Assembly: GCF_051020975.1 (NCBI RefSeq)
Contig: NW_027478169.1
Location: forward strand, 2,542,001-2,606,000
DNA: 64,000 nt
Direction: 5' to 3'
Source of the DNA: Osmia lignaria lignaria
Taxonomy: Eukaryota > Arthropoda > Insecta > Hymenoptera > Megachilidae
Shown: piece by piece, positions 33,476 through 48,400 of the stretch
How positions within the stretch are numbered: position 1 is the first letter of the stretch
How the letters are laid out: the number at the start of each line of letters is the position of its first letter
Position numbers and translations under genes: made by a program
The notes under the pieces: model-generated
The model's input: only the letters and a program-made list of their open reading frames with translations
Database searches by the model: none
What the model was told of the DNA's origin: nothing

Positions 33476-36400
33476 ATATCTCGGAAACGAAGCGAGCTAT
33501 GGCCAATTGTTAAGAGACCTTTTTTGTAGAAAATTAAGTTTCCTACTTTTTATGTTCTATGATATTTTTTGATCAGATGCGTAGTTCTCGAGATATATCA
33601 AGATATTTAAAAGTTCCGAAGCCGCACCAACATAATAGGGATACAGAAACACCGTGGCCCCTTTCTTTGAGATAACTCTGCACTAGTGCGAGCCGCAAAT
33701 GCCACTTCCAGCTTAGCTGTGCAGAAGAAGAACAACAAGAAGAAGAAATATCTCGAAATATGTCCGTCAGGCCCCTTCCCTTGAGATAAATCTGCAAATA
33801 TCTCGGAAACGAAGCGAGCTATGGCAAAACGTTAAGAGACCTTTTTTGTAGAAAATTAAGTTTCCTACTTTTTATGTTCTATGATATTTTTTGATCAGAT
33901 GCGTAGTTCTCGAGATATATCAAGATATTTAAAAGTTCCGAAGCCGCACCAACATAATAGGGATACAGAAACACCGTGGCCCCTTTCTTTGAGATAACTC
34001 TGCACTAGTGCGAGCCGCAAATGCCACTTCCAGCTTAGCTGAGCAGAAGAAGAACAACAAGAAGAAGAAATATCTCGAAATATGTCCGTCAGGCCCCTTC
34101 CCTTGAGATATATCTGCAAATATCTCGGAAACGAAGCGAGCTATGGCAAAATGTTAAGAGACCTTTTTTGTAGAGAATTAAGTTTCCTACTTTTTATGTT
34201 CTGTGATATTTTTTGATCAGATGCGTAGTTCTCGAGATATATCAAGATATTTAAAAGTTCCGAAGCCGCACCAACATAATAGAGATACAGAAACACCGTG
34301 GCCCCTTTCTTTGAGATAACTCTGCACTATTGCGAGCTGTAAATGCCACTTCCAGCTTAGCTGTGCAGAAGAAGAACAACAAGAAGAAGAAATATCTCGA
34401 AATATGTCCGTCAGGCCCCTTCCCTTGAGATATATCTGCAAATATCTCGGAAACGAAGCGAGCTATGGCAAAATGTTAGGAGACCTTTTTTGTAGCGAAT
34501 TATGTTTCCTACAATTTATGTTGTATGATATTTTTTGATCAGAAGCGTAGTTTTCGAGATATATCGAGATATTTAAAAGTTCCGAAGCCGCACCAACATA
34601 ATAGGGATACAGAAACACCGTGGCCCCTTTCTTTGAGATAACTCTGCACTAGTGCGAGCCGCAAATGCCACTTCCAGCTTAGCTGTGCAGAAGAAGAACA
34701 ACAAGAAGAAGAAATATCTCGAAATATGTCCGTCAGGCCCCTTCCCTTGAGATAAATCTGCAAATATCTCGGAAACGAAGCGAGCTATGGCAAAATGTTG
34801 AGAGACCTTTTTTGTAGAGAATTAAGTTTCCTACTTTTTATGTTCTATGATATTTTTTGATCAGATGCGTAGTTCTCGAGATATATCAAGATATTTAAAA
34901 GTTCCGAAGCCGCACCAACATAATAGAGATACAGAAACACCGTGGCCCCTTTCTTTGAGATAACTCTGCACTATTGCGAGCTGTAAATGCCACTTCCAGC
35001 TTAGCTGTGCAGAAGAAGAACAACAAGAAGAAGAAATATCTCGAAATATGTCCGTCAGGCCCCTTCCCTTGAGATAAATCTGCAAATATCTCGGAAACGA
35101 AGCGAGCTATGGCAAAATGTTAAGAGACCTTTTTTGTAGAGAATTAAGTTTCCTACTTTCTATGTTCTATGATATTTTTTGATCAGATGCGTAGTTCTCG
35201 AGATATATCAAGATATTTAAAAGTTCCGAAGCCGCACCAACATAATAGAGATACAGAAACACCGTGGCCCCTTTCTTTGAGATAACTCTGCACTATTGCG
35301 AGCTGCAAATGCCACTTCCAGCTTAGCTGTGCAGAAGAAGAACAACAAGAAGAAGAAATATCTCGAAATATGTCCGTCAGGCCCCTTCCCTTGAGATAAA
35401 TCTGCAAATATCTCGGAAACGAAGCGAGCTATGGCAAAATGTTAAGCGACTTTATTTGTAGAGAATTAAGTTTCCTACTTTTTACGTTCTATGATATTTT
35501 TTAATCAGATGCGTAGTTCTCGAGATATATAAAGATATTTTAAAGTTCCGAAGCCGCACCAACATAATAGAGATACAGAAACACCGTGGCCCCTTTCTTC
35601 GAGATAACTCTGCACTATTGCGAGCTGCAAATGCCACTTCCAGCTTAGCTGTGCAGTAGAAGAACAACAAGAAGAAGAAATATCTCGAAAAATGTCCGTC
35701 AGGCCCCTTCCCTTGAGATAAATCTGCAAATATCTCGGAAACGAAGCGAGCTATGGCAAAATGTTAAGAGACCTTATTCGTAGAGAATTAAGTTTCCTAC
35801 TTTTTATGGTCTATGATATTTTTTGATCAGATGCGTAGTTCTCGAGATATATCAAGATATTTAAAAGTTCCGAAGCCGCACCAACATAATAGAGATACAG
35901 AAACACCGTGGCCCCTTTCTTTGAGATAACTCTGCACTATTGCGAGCTGTAAATGCCACGTCCAGCTTAGCTGTGCAGAAGAAGAACAACAAGAAGAAGA
36001 AATATCTCGAAATATGTCCGTCAGGCCCCTTACCTTGAGATAAATCTGCAAATATCTCGGAAACGAAGCGAGCTATGGCAAAATGTTAAGAGACGTTTTT
36101 TGTAGAGAATTAAGTTTCCTACTTTTTATCTTCTATGATATTTTCTGATCAGATGCGTAGTTCTCGAGATATATCAAGATATTTAAAAGTTCCGAAGCAG
36201 CACCAACATAATAGAGATACAGAAACACCGTGGCCCCTTTCTTTGAGATAACTCTGCACAATTGCGAGCTGCAAATGCCACTTCCAGCGTAGCTGTGCAG
36301 AAGAAGAACAACAAGAAGAAGAAATATCTCGAAATATGTCCGTCAGGCCTCTTCCCTTGAGATAAATCTGCAAATATCTCGGAAACGAAGCGAGCTATTG

Positions 36401-39400
36401 CAAAATGTTAAGAGACCTTTTTTGTAGAGAATTGAGTTTCCTACTTTTTATGTTCTATGATATTTTTTGATCAGATGCGTAGTTCTCGAGATATATCAAG
36501 ATATTTAAAAGTTCCGAAGCCGCACCAACATAATAGAGATACAGAAACACCGTGGCCCCTTTCTTTGAGATAACTCTGCACAATTGCGAGCTGCAAATGC
36601 CACTTCCAGCGTAGCTGTGCAGAAGAAGAACAACAAGAAGAAGAAATATCTCGAAATATGTCCGTCAGGCCACTTCCCTTGACATAAATCTGCAAATATC
36701 TCGGAAACGAAGCGAGCTATGGCAAAATGTTAAGAGACCTTTTTTGTATGGAATTATGTTTCCTACTTTTTATGTTCTATGATATTTTTTGATCAGATGC
36801 GTAGTTCTCGAGATATATCAAGATATTTAAAAGTTCCGAAGCCGCACCAACATAATAGAGATACAGAAACACCGTGGGCCCTTTCTTTGAGATAACTCTG
36901 CACTAGTGCGAGCCGCAAATGCCACTTCCAGCTTAGCTGTGCAGAAGAAGAACAACAAGAAGAAGAAATATCTGGAAATATGTCCGTTAGGCCCCTTCCC
37001 TTGAGATAAATCTGCAAATATCTCGGAAACGAAGCGAGCTATGGCAAAATGTTGAGAGACCTTTTTTGTAGAGAATTAAGTTTCCTACTATTTATGTTCT
37101 ATGATATTTTCTGATCAGATGCGTAGTTCTCGAGATATATCAAGATATTTAAAAGTTCCGAAGCCGCACCAACATAATAGAGATACAGAAACACCGTGGC
37201 CCCTTTCTTTGAGATAACTCTGCACTATTGCGAGCTGCAAATGCCACTTCCAGCTTAGCGTGCAGAAGAAGAACAACAAGAAGAAGAAATATCTTGAAAT
37301 GTGTCCGTCAGGCCCCTTCCCTTGAGATAAATCTGCAAATATCTCGGAAGCAAAGCGAGCTATGGCAAAATGTTAAGAGACGTTTTTTGTAGAGAATTAT
37401 GTTTCCTACAATTTATGTTCTATGATATTTTTTGACCAGAAGCGTAGTTTTCGAGATATATCGAGATATTTAAAAGTTCCGAAGCAGCACCAACATAATA
37501 GAGATACAGAAACACCGTGGCCCCTCTCTTTGAGATAACTCTGCACTATTGCGAGCTGGAAATGCCACTTCCAGTTTAGCTGTGCAGAAGAAGAACAACA
37601 AGAAGAAGAAATATCTCGAAATGTGTCCGTCAGGCCCCTTCCCTTGAGATAAATCTGCAAATATCTCGGAAACGAAGAGAGCTATGGCAAAATGTTAAGA
37701 GACCTCTTTTGTAGAGAATTAAGTTTCCTACTTTTTATGTTCTATGATATTTTTTGATCAGATGCGTAGTTCTCGAGATATATCAAGATATTTAAAAGTT
37801 CCGAAGCCGCACCAACATAATAGAGATACAGAAACACCGTGGCCCCTTTCTTTGAGATAAGTCTGTACTATTGCGAGCTGGAAATGCCACTTCCAGTTTA
37901 GCTGTGCAGAAGAAGAACAACAAGAAGAAGAAATATCTCGAAATATGTCCGTTAGGCCCCTTCCCTTGAGATAAATCTGCAAATATCTCGGAAACGAAGC
38001 GAGCTATGGCAAAATGTTAAGAGACGTTTTTTGTAGAGAATTATGTTTCCTACAATTTATGTTCTATGATATTTTTTGCTCAGAAGCGTAGTTTTCGAGA
38101 TATATCGAGATATTTAAAAGTTCCGAAGCCGCACCAACATAATAGAGATACAGAAACACCGTGGCCCCTTTCTTTCAGATAACTATGCACTATTGCGAGC
38201 TGTAAATGCCACTTCCAGCTTAGCTGTGCAGAAGAAGAACAACAAGAAGAAGAAATATCTCGAAATATGTCCGTTAGGCCCCTTCCCTTGAGATAAATCT
38301 GCAAATATCTCGGAAACGAAGCGAGCTATGGCAAAATGTTAAGAGACGTTTTTTGTAGAGAATTAAGTTTCCTACTTTTTATCTTCTATGATATTTTCTG
38401 ATCAGATGCGTAGTTCTCGAGATATATCAAGATATTTAAAAGTTCCGAAGCAGCACCAACATAATAGAGATACAGAAACACCGTGGCCCCTTTCTTTGAG
38501 ATAACTCTGCACTATTGCGAGCTGCAAATGCCACTTCCAGCTTAGCTGTGCAGAGGAAGAACAACAAGAAGAAGAAATATCTCGAAATATGTCCGTCAGG
38601 CCAATTCCCTTGAGATAAATCTGCAAATATCTCGGAAACGAAGCGAGCTATGGCAAAATGTTAAGAGACCTTTTTTGTAGAGAATTAAGTTTCCTACTTT
38701 TTATATTCTATGATATTTTTTGATCAGATGCGTAGTTCTCGAGATATATCAAGATATTTAAAAGTTCCGAAGCCGCACCAACATAATAGAGATACAGAAA
38801 CACCGTGGCCCCTTTCTTTGAGATAACTCTGTACTAGTGCGAGCCGCAAATGCCACTTCCAGCTTAGCTGTGCAGAAGAAGAGCAACAAGAAGAAGAAAT
38901 ATCACGAAATATGTCCGTGAGGCCCCTTCCCTTGAGATAAATCTGCAAATATCTCGGAAACGAAGCGAGCTATGGCAAAATGTTAAGAGACCTTTTTTGT
39001 AGCGAATTAAGTTTCCTACTTTTTATGTTCTATGATATTTTTTGATCAGATGCGTAGTTCTCGAGATATATCAAGATATTTAAAAGTTCCGAAGCCGCAC
39101 CAACATAATAGGGATACAGAAACACCGTGGCCCCTTTCTTTGAGATAACTCTGCACTAGTGCGAGCCGCAAATGCCACTTCCAGCTTAGCTGTGCAGAAG
39201 AAGAACAACAAGAAGAAGAAATATCTCGAAATATGTCCGTCAGGCCCCTTCCCTTGAGATAAATCTGCAAATATCTCGGAAACGAAGCGAGCTATGGCAA
39301 AATGTTAAGAGACCTTTTTTGTAGAAAATTAAGTTTCCTACTTTTTATGTTCTATGATATTTTTTGATCAGATGCGTAGTTCTCGAGATATATCAAGATA

Positions 39401-42400
39401 TTTAAAAGTTCCGAAGCCGCACCAACATAATAGGGATACAGAAACACCGTGGCCCCTTTCTTTGAGATAACTCTGCACTAGTGCGAGCCGCAAATGCCAC
39501 TTCCAGCTTAGCTGAGCAGAAGAAGAACAACAAGAAGAAGAAATATCTCGAAATATGTCCGTCAGGCCCCTTCCCTTGAGATATATCTGCAAATATCTCG
39601 GAAACGAAGCGAGCTATGGCAAAATGTTAAGAGACCTTTTTTGTAGAGAATTAAGTTTCCTACTTTTTATGTTCTGTGATATTTTTTGATCAGATGCGTA
39701 GTTCTCGAGATATATCAAGATATTTAAAAGTTCCGAAGCCGCACCAACATAATAGAGATACAGAAACACCGTGGCCCCTTTCTTTGAGATAACTCTGCAC
39801 TATTGCGAGCTGTAAATGCCACTTCCAGCTTAGCTGTGCAGAAGAAGAACAACAAGAAGAAGAAATATCTCGAAATATGTCCGTCAGGCCCCTTCCCTTG
39901 AGATATATCTGCAAATATCTCGGAAACGAAGCGAGCTATGGCAAAATGTTAGGAGACCTTTTTTGTAGCGAATTATGTTTCCTACAATTTATGTTGTATG
40001 ATATTTTTTGATCAGAAGCGTAGTTTTCGAGATATATCGAGATATTTAAAAGTTCCGAAGCCGCACCAACATAATAGGGATACAGAAACACCGTGGCCCC
40101 TTTCTTTGAGATAACTCTGCACTAGTGCGAGCCGCAAATGCCACTTCCAGCTTAGCTGTGCAGAAGAAGAACAACAAGAAGAAGAAATATCTCGAAATAT
40201 GTCCGTCAGGCCCCTTCCCTTGAGATAAATCTGCAAATATCTCGGAAACGAAGCGAGCTATGGCAAAATGTTGAGAGACCTTTTTTGTAGAGAATTAAGT
40301 TTCCTACTTTTTATGTTCTATGATATTTTTTGATCAGATGCGTAGTTCTCGAGATATATCAAGATATTTAAAAGTTCCGAAGCCGCACCAACATAATAGA
40401 GATACAGAAACACCGTGGCCCCTTTCTTTGAGATAACTCTGCACTATTGCGAGCTGTAAATGCCACTTCCAGCTTAGCTGTGCAGAAGAAGAACAACAAG
40501 AAGAAGAAATATCTCGAAATATGTCCGTCAGGCCCCTTCCCTTGAGATAAATCTGCAAATATCTCGGAAACGAAGCGAGCTATGGCAAAATGTTAAGAGA
40601 CCTTTTTTGTAGAGAATTAAGTTTCCTACTTTCTATGTTCTATGATATTTTTTGATTAGATGCGTAGTTCTCGAGATATATCAAGATATTTAAAAGTTCC
40701 GAAGCCGCACCAACATAATAGAGATACAGAAACACCGTGGCCCCTTTCTTTCAGATAACTATGCACTATTGCGAGCTCCAAATGCCACTTCCAGCTTAGC
40801 TGTGCAGAAGAACAACAAGAAGAAGAAATATCTCGAAATATGTCCGTCAGGCCCCTTCCCTTGAGATAAATCTGCAAATATCTCGGAAACGAAGAGAGCT
40901 ATGGCAAAATGTTAAGAGACCTTTTTTGTAGAGAATTAAGTTTCCTACAATTTATGTTCTATGATATTTTTTGATCAGAAGCGTAGTTTTCGAGATATAT
41001 CGAGATATTTAAAAGTTCCGAAGCCGCACCAACATAATAGAGATACAGAAACACCGTGGCCCCTTTCGTTGAGATAACTCTGCACTAGTGCGAGCCGCAA
41101 ATGCGACTTCCAGCTTAGCTGTGCAGAAGAAGAACAACAAGAAGAAGAAATATCTCGAAATATGTCCGTCAGGCCCCTTCCCTTGAGATAAATCTGCAAA
41201 TATCTCGGAAACGAAGCGAGCTATGGCAAAATGTTCAGAGACCTTTTTTGTAGAGAATTAAGTTTCCTACGTTTTATGTTCTATGATATTTTTTGATCAG
41301 ATGCGTAGTTCTCGAGATATATCAAGATATTTAAAAGTTCCGAAGCCGCACCAACATAATAGAGATACAGAAACACCGTGGCCCCTTTCTTTGAGATAAC
41401 TCTGCACTATTGCGAGCTGCAAATGCCACTTCCAGCTTAGCTGTGCAGAAGAAGAACATCAAGAAGAAGAAATATCTCGAAATATGTCCGTCAGGCCCCT
41501 TCCCTTGAGATAAATCTGCAAATATCTCGGAAACGAAGAGAGCTATGGCAAAATGTTAAGAGACCTTTTTTGTAGAGAATTAAGTTTCCTACTTTTTATG
41601 TTCTATAATATTTTTTGATCTGATGCGTAGTTCTCGAGATATATCGAGATATTTAAAAGTTCCGAAGCCGCACCAACATAATAGAGATACAGAAACACCG
41701 TGGCCCCTTTCGTTGAGATAACTCTGCACTAGTGCGAGCCGCAAATGTCACTTCCAGCTTAGCTGTGCAGAAGAAGAACAACAAGAAGAAGAAATATCTC
41801 GAAATATGTCCGTCAGGCCCCTTCCCTTGAGATAAATCTGCAAATATCTCGGAAACGAAGCGAGCTATGGCAAAATGTTAAGAGACCTTTTTTGTAGAGA
41901 ATTATGTTTCCTACTTTTTATGTTCTATGATATTTCTTGATCAGATGCGTAGTTCTCGAGATATATCAAGATATCTAAAAGTTCCGAAGCCGCACCAACA
42001 TAATAGAGATACAGAAACACCGTGGCCCCTTTCTTTGAGATAACTCTGCACTATTGCGAGCTGCCAATGCCACTTCCAGCTTAGCTGTGCAGAAGAAGAA
42101 CAACAAGAAGTGGAAATATCTCGAAATATGTCCGTCAGGCCCCTTCCCTTGAGATAAATCTGCAAATATCTCGGAAACGAAGAGAGCTATGGCAAAATGT
42201 TAAGAGACCTTTTTTGTAGAGAATTAAGTTTCCTACTTTTTATGTTCTATGATATTTTTTGATCAGATGCGTAGTTCTCGAGATATATCAAGATATTTAA
42301 AAGTTCCGAAGCCGCACCAACATAATAGAGATACAGAAACACCGTGGCCCCTTTCTTTGAGATAACTCTGCACTATTGCGAGCTGCAAATGCCACTTCCA

Positions 42401-45400
42401 GCTTAGCTGTGCAGAAGAAGAACAACAAGAAGAAGAAATATCTGGAAATATGTCCGTCAGGCCCCTTCCCTTGAGATAAATCTGCAAATATCTCGGAAAC
42501 GAAGCGAGCTATGGCAAAATGTTAAGAGACCTTTTTTGTAGAGAATTAAGTTTCCTACTTTTTATGTTCTATGATATTTTTTGATCTGATGCGTAGTTCT
42601 CGAGATATATCAAGATATTTAAAAGTTCCGAAGCCGCACCAACATAATAGAGATACAGAAACACCGTGGCCCCTTTCGTTGAGATAACTCTGCACTAGTG
42701 CGAGCCGCAAATGTCACTTCCAGCTTAGCTGTGCAGAAGAAGAACAACAAGAAGAAGAAATATCTCGAAATATGTCCGTCAGGCCCCTTCCCTTGAGATA
42801 AATCTGCAAATATCTCGGAAACGAAGCGAGCTATGGCAAAATGTTAAGAGACCTTTTTTGTAGGGAATTAAGTTTCCTACTTTTTATGTTCTATGATATT
42901 TTTTGATCAGATGCGTAGTTCTCGAGATATATCAAGATATTTAAAAGTCCCGAAGCCGCACCAACATAATAGAGATACAGAAACACCGTGGCCCCTTTCT
43001 TTGAGATAACTCTGCACCATTGCGAGCTGCAAATGCCACTTCCAGCTTAGCTGTGCAGAAGAAGAACAACAAGAAGAAGAAATATCTGGAAATATGTCCG
43101 TCAGGCCCCTTCCCTTGAGATAAATCTGCAAATATCTCGGAAACGAAGCGAGCTATGGCAAAATGTTAAGAGACCTTTTTTGTAGAGAATTAAGTTTCCT
43201 ACTATTTATGTTCTATGATATTTTTGGATCAGATGCGTAGTTCTCGAGATATATCAAGATATTTAAAAGTTCCGAAGCCGCACCAACATAATAGAGATAC
43301 AGAAACACCGTGGCCACTTTCTTTGAGATAACTCTGCACTAGAGCGAGCCGCAAATACCACTTCCAGCTTAGCTGTGCAGAAGAAGAACAACAAGAAGAA
43401 GAAATATCTCGAAATATGTCCGTCAGGCCACTTCCCTTGAGATAAATCTGCAAATATCTCGGAAACGAAGCGAGCTATGGCAAAATGTTAAGAGACCTTT
43501 TTTGTAGAGAATTATGTTTCCTACTTTTTATGTTCTATGATATTTTTTGATCAGACGCGTAGCTCTCGAGATATATCAAGATATTTAAAAGTTCCGAAGC
43601 CGCACCAACATAATAGAGATACAGAAACAGCGTGGCCCCTTTCTTTGAGATATCTCTGCACTATTGCGAGCTGCAAATGCCACTTCCAGCTTAGCTGCGC
43701 AGAAGAAGAACAACAAGAAGAAGAAATATCTCGAAATATGTCCGTCAGGCCCCTTCCCTTGAGATAAATCTGCAAATATCTCGGAAACGAAGCGAGCTAT
43801 GGCAAAATGTTAAGAGACCTTATTTGCAGAGAATTAAGTTTCCTACTTTTTATGTTATATGATATTTTTTGATCAGATGCGTAGTTCTCGAGATATATCA
43901 AGATATTTAAAAGTTCCGAAACCGCACCAACATAATAGAGATACAGAAACACGGTGGCCCCTTTCTTTGAGATAACTCTGCACTAGTGCGAGCCGCAAAT
44001 GCCACTTCCAGCTTAGCTGTGCAGAAGAAGAACAACAAGAAGAAGAAATATCTCGAAATATGTCCGTCAGGCCCCTTCCCTTGAGATAAATCTGCAAATA
44101 TCTCGGAAACGATGCGAGCTATGGCAAAATGTTAAGAGACCTTTTTTGTAGAGAATTATGTTTCCTACAATTTATGTTCTATGATATTTTTTGATCAGAA
44201 GCGTAGTTTTCGAGATATATCGAGATATTTAAAAGTTCCGAAGCCGCACCAACATAATAGAGATACAGAAACACCGTGGCCCCTTTCGTTGAGATAACTC
44301 TGCACTAGTGCGAGCCGCAAATGCCACTTCCAGCTTAGCTGTGCAGAAGAAGAACAACAAGAAGAAGAAATATCTCGAAATATGTCCGTCAGGCCCCTTC
44401 CCTTGAGATAAATCTGCAAATATCTCGGAAACGAAGCGAGCTATGGCAAAATGTTAAGAGACCTTTTTTGTAGAGAATTAAGTTTCCTACTTTTTATGTT
44501 CTATGATATTTTTTGATCTGATGCGTAGTTCTCGAGAGATATCAAGATATTTAAAAGTTCCGAAGCCGCACCAACATAATAGAGATACAGAAACACCGTG
44601 GCCCCTTTCGTTGAGATAACTCTGCACTAGTGCGAGCCGCAAATGCCACTTCCAGCTTAGCTGTGCAGAAGAAGAACAACAAGAAGAAGAAATATCTCGA
44701 AATATGTCCGTCAGGCCCCTTCCCTTGAGATAAATCTGCAAATATCTCGGAAACGAAGCGAGCTATGGCAAAATGTTAAGAGACCTTTTTTGTAGAGAAT
44801 TAAGTTTCCTACTATTTATGTTCTATGATATTTTTGGATCAGATGCGTAGTTCTCGAGATATATCAAGATATTTAAAAGTTCCGAAGCCGCACCAACATA
44901 ATAGAGATACAGAAACACCGTGGCCACTTTCTTTGAGATAACTCTGCACTAGAGCGAGCCGCAAATACCACTTCCAGCTTAGCTGTGCAGAAGAAGAACA
45001 ACAAGAAGAAGAAATATCTCGAAATATGTCCGTCAGGCCCCTTCCCTTGAGATAAATCTGCAAATATCTCGGAAACGAAGAGAGCTATGGCAAAATGTTA
45101 AGAGACCTTTTTTGTAGAGAATTAAGTTTCCTACTTTTTATGTTCTATGATATTTTTTGATTAGATGCGTAGTTCTCGAGATATATCAAGATATTTAAAA
45201 GTTCCGAAGCCGCACCAACATAATAGAGACACAGAAACACCGTGGCCCCTTTCTTTGAGATAACTCTGCACTATTGCGAGCTGCAAATGCCACTTCCAGC
45301 TTAGCTGTGCAGAAGAAGAACAACAAGAAGAGGAAATATCTCGAAATATGTCCGTCAGGCCCCTTCCCTTGAGATAAATCTGCAAATATCTCGGAAACGA

Positions 45401-48400
45401 AGAGAGCTATGGCAAAATGTTAAGAGACCTTTTTTGTAGAGAATTAGGTTTCCTACTTTTTATGTTCTATGATATTTTTTGATCTGATGCGTAGTTCTCG
45501 AGATATATCAAGATATTTAAAAGTTCCGAAGCCGCACCAACATAATAGAGATACAGAAACACCGTGGCCCCTTTCTTTGAGATAACTCTGCACTATTGCG
45601 AGCTGCAAATGCCACTTCCAGCTTAGCTGTGCAGAAGAAGAACAACAAGAAGAGGAAATATCTCGAAATATGTCCGTCAGGCCCCTTCCCTTGAGATAAA
45701 TCTGCAAATATCTCGGAAACGAAGAGAGCTATGGCAAAATGTTAAGAGACCTTTTTTGTAGAGAATTAAGTTTCCTACTTTTTATGTTCTATGATATTTT
45801 TTGATCTGATGCGTAGTTCTCGAGATATATCAAGATATTTAAAAGTTCCGAAGCCGCACCAACATAATAGAGATACAGAAACACCGTGGCCCCTTTCGTT
45901 GAGATAACTCTGCACTAGTGCGAGCCGCAAATGCCACTTCCAGCTTAGCTGTGCAGAAGAAGAACAACAAGAAGAAGAAATATCTCGAAATATGTCCGTC
46001 AGGCCCCTTCCCTTGAGATAAATCTGCAAATATCTCGGAAACGAAGCGAGCTATGGCAAAATGTTAAGAGACCTTTTTTGTAGGGAATTAAGTTTCCTAC
46101 TTTTTATGTTCTATGATATTTCTTGATCAGATGCGTAGTTCTCGAGATATATCAAGATATTTAAAAGTTGCGAAGCCGCACCAACATAATAGAGATACAG
46201 AAACACCGTGGCCCCTTTCTTTGAGATAACTCTGCACTATTGCGAGCTGCAAATGCCACTTCCAGCTTAGCTGTGCAGAAGAAGAACAACAAGAAGAAGA
46301 AATATCTGGAAATATGTCCGTCAGGCCCCTTCCCTTGAGATAAATCTGCAAATATCTCGGAAACGAAGCGAGCTATGGCAAAATGTTAAGAGACCTTTTT
46401 TGTAGAGAATTAAGTTTCCTACTATTTATGTTCTATGATATTTTTGGATCAGATGCGTAGTTCTCGAGATATATCAAGATATTTAAAAGTTCCGAAGCCG
46501 CACCAACATAATAGAGATACAGAAACACGGTGGCCCCTTTCTTTGAGATAACTCTGCACTAGTGCGAGCCGCAAATGCCACTTCCAGCTTAGCTGTGCAG
46601 AAGAAGAACAACAAGAAGAAGAAATATCTCGAAATATGTCCGTCAGGCCCCTTCCCTTGAGATAAATCTGCAAATATCTCGGAAACGAAGAGAGCTATGG
46701 CAAAATGTTAAGAGACCTTTTTTGTAGAGAATTAAGTTTCCTACTTTTTATGTTCTATGATATTTTTTGATTAGATGCGTAGTTCTCGAGATATATCAAG
46801 ATATTTAAAAGTTGCGAAGCCGCACCAACATAATAGAGATACAGAAACACCGTGGCCCCTTTCTTTGAGATAACCCTGCACTATTGCGAGCTGCAAATGC
46901 CACTTCCAGCTTAGCTGTGCAGAAGAAGAACAACAAGAAGAAGAAATATCTGGAAATATGTCCGTCAGGCCCCTTCCCTTGAGATAAATCTGCAAATATC
47001 TCGGAAACGAAGCGAGCTATGGCAAAATGTTAAGAGACCTTTTTTGTAGCGAATTAAGTTTCCTACTTTTTATGTTCTATGATATTTTTTGATTAGATGC
47101 GTAGTTCTCGAGATATATCAAGATATTTAAAAGTTCCGAAGCCGCACCAACATAATAGAGACACAGAAACACCGTGGCCCCTTTCTTTCAGATAACTATG
47201 CACTATTGCGAGCTGCAAATGCCACTTCCAGCTTAGCTGTGCAGAAGAACAACAAGAAGAAGAAATATCTCGAAATATGTCCGTCAGGCCCCTTCCCTTG
47301 AGATATATCTGCAAATATCTCGGAAACGAAGCGAGCTATGACAAAATGTTAAGAGACCGTTTTTGTAGAGAATTATGTTTCCTACAATTTACGTTCTATG
47401 ATATTTTTTGATCAGAAGCGTAGTTTTCGAGATATATCGAGATATTTAAAAGTTCCGAAGCCGCACCAACATAATAGAGATACAGAAACACCGTGGCCCC
47501 TTTCTTTGAGATAACTCTGCACTAGTGCGAGCCGCAAATGCCACTTCCAGCTTAGCTGTGCAGAAGAAGAACAACAAGAAGAAGAAATATCTCGAAATAT
47601 GTCCGTCAGGCCCCTTCCCTTGAGATAAATCTGCAAATATCTCGGAAACCAAGCGAGCTATGGCAAAATGATAAGAGACCTTTTTTGTAGAGAATTAAGT
47701 TTCCTACTTTTTATGTTCTATGATATTTTTTGATCAGATGCGTAGTTCTCGAGATATATCAAGATATCTAAAAGTTCCGAAGCCGCACCAACATAATAGA
47801 GATACAGAAACACCGTGGCCCCTTTCTTTGAGATAACTCTGCACTATTGCGAGCTGCAAATGCCACTTCCAGCTTAGCTGTGCAGAAGAACAACAAGAAG
47901 AAGAAATATCTCGAAATATGTCCGTCAGGCCCCTTCCCTTGAGATAAATCTGCAAATATCTCGGAAACGAAGAGAGCTATGGCAAAATGTTAAGAGACCT
48001 TTTTTGTAGAGAATTAAGTTTCCTACTTTTTATGTTCTATGATATTTTTTGATCAGATGCGTAGTTCTCGAGATATATCAAGATATCTAAAAGTTCCGAA
48101 GCCGCACCAACATGATAGAGATACAGAAACACCGTGGCCCCTTTCTTTGAGATAACTCTGCACTATTGCGAGCTGCAAATGCCACTTCCAGCTTAGCTGT
48201 GCAGAAGAAGAACAACAAGAAGAAGAAATATCTCGAAATATGTCCGTCAGGCCCCTTCCCTTGAGATAAATCTGCAAATATCTCGGAAACGAAGAGAGCT
48301 ATGGCAAAATGTTAAGAGACCTTTTTTGTAGAGAATTAAGTTTCCTACTTTTTATGTTCTATGATATTTTTTGATTAGATGCGTAGTTCTCGAGATATAT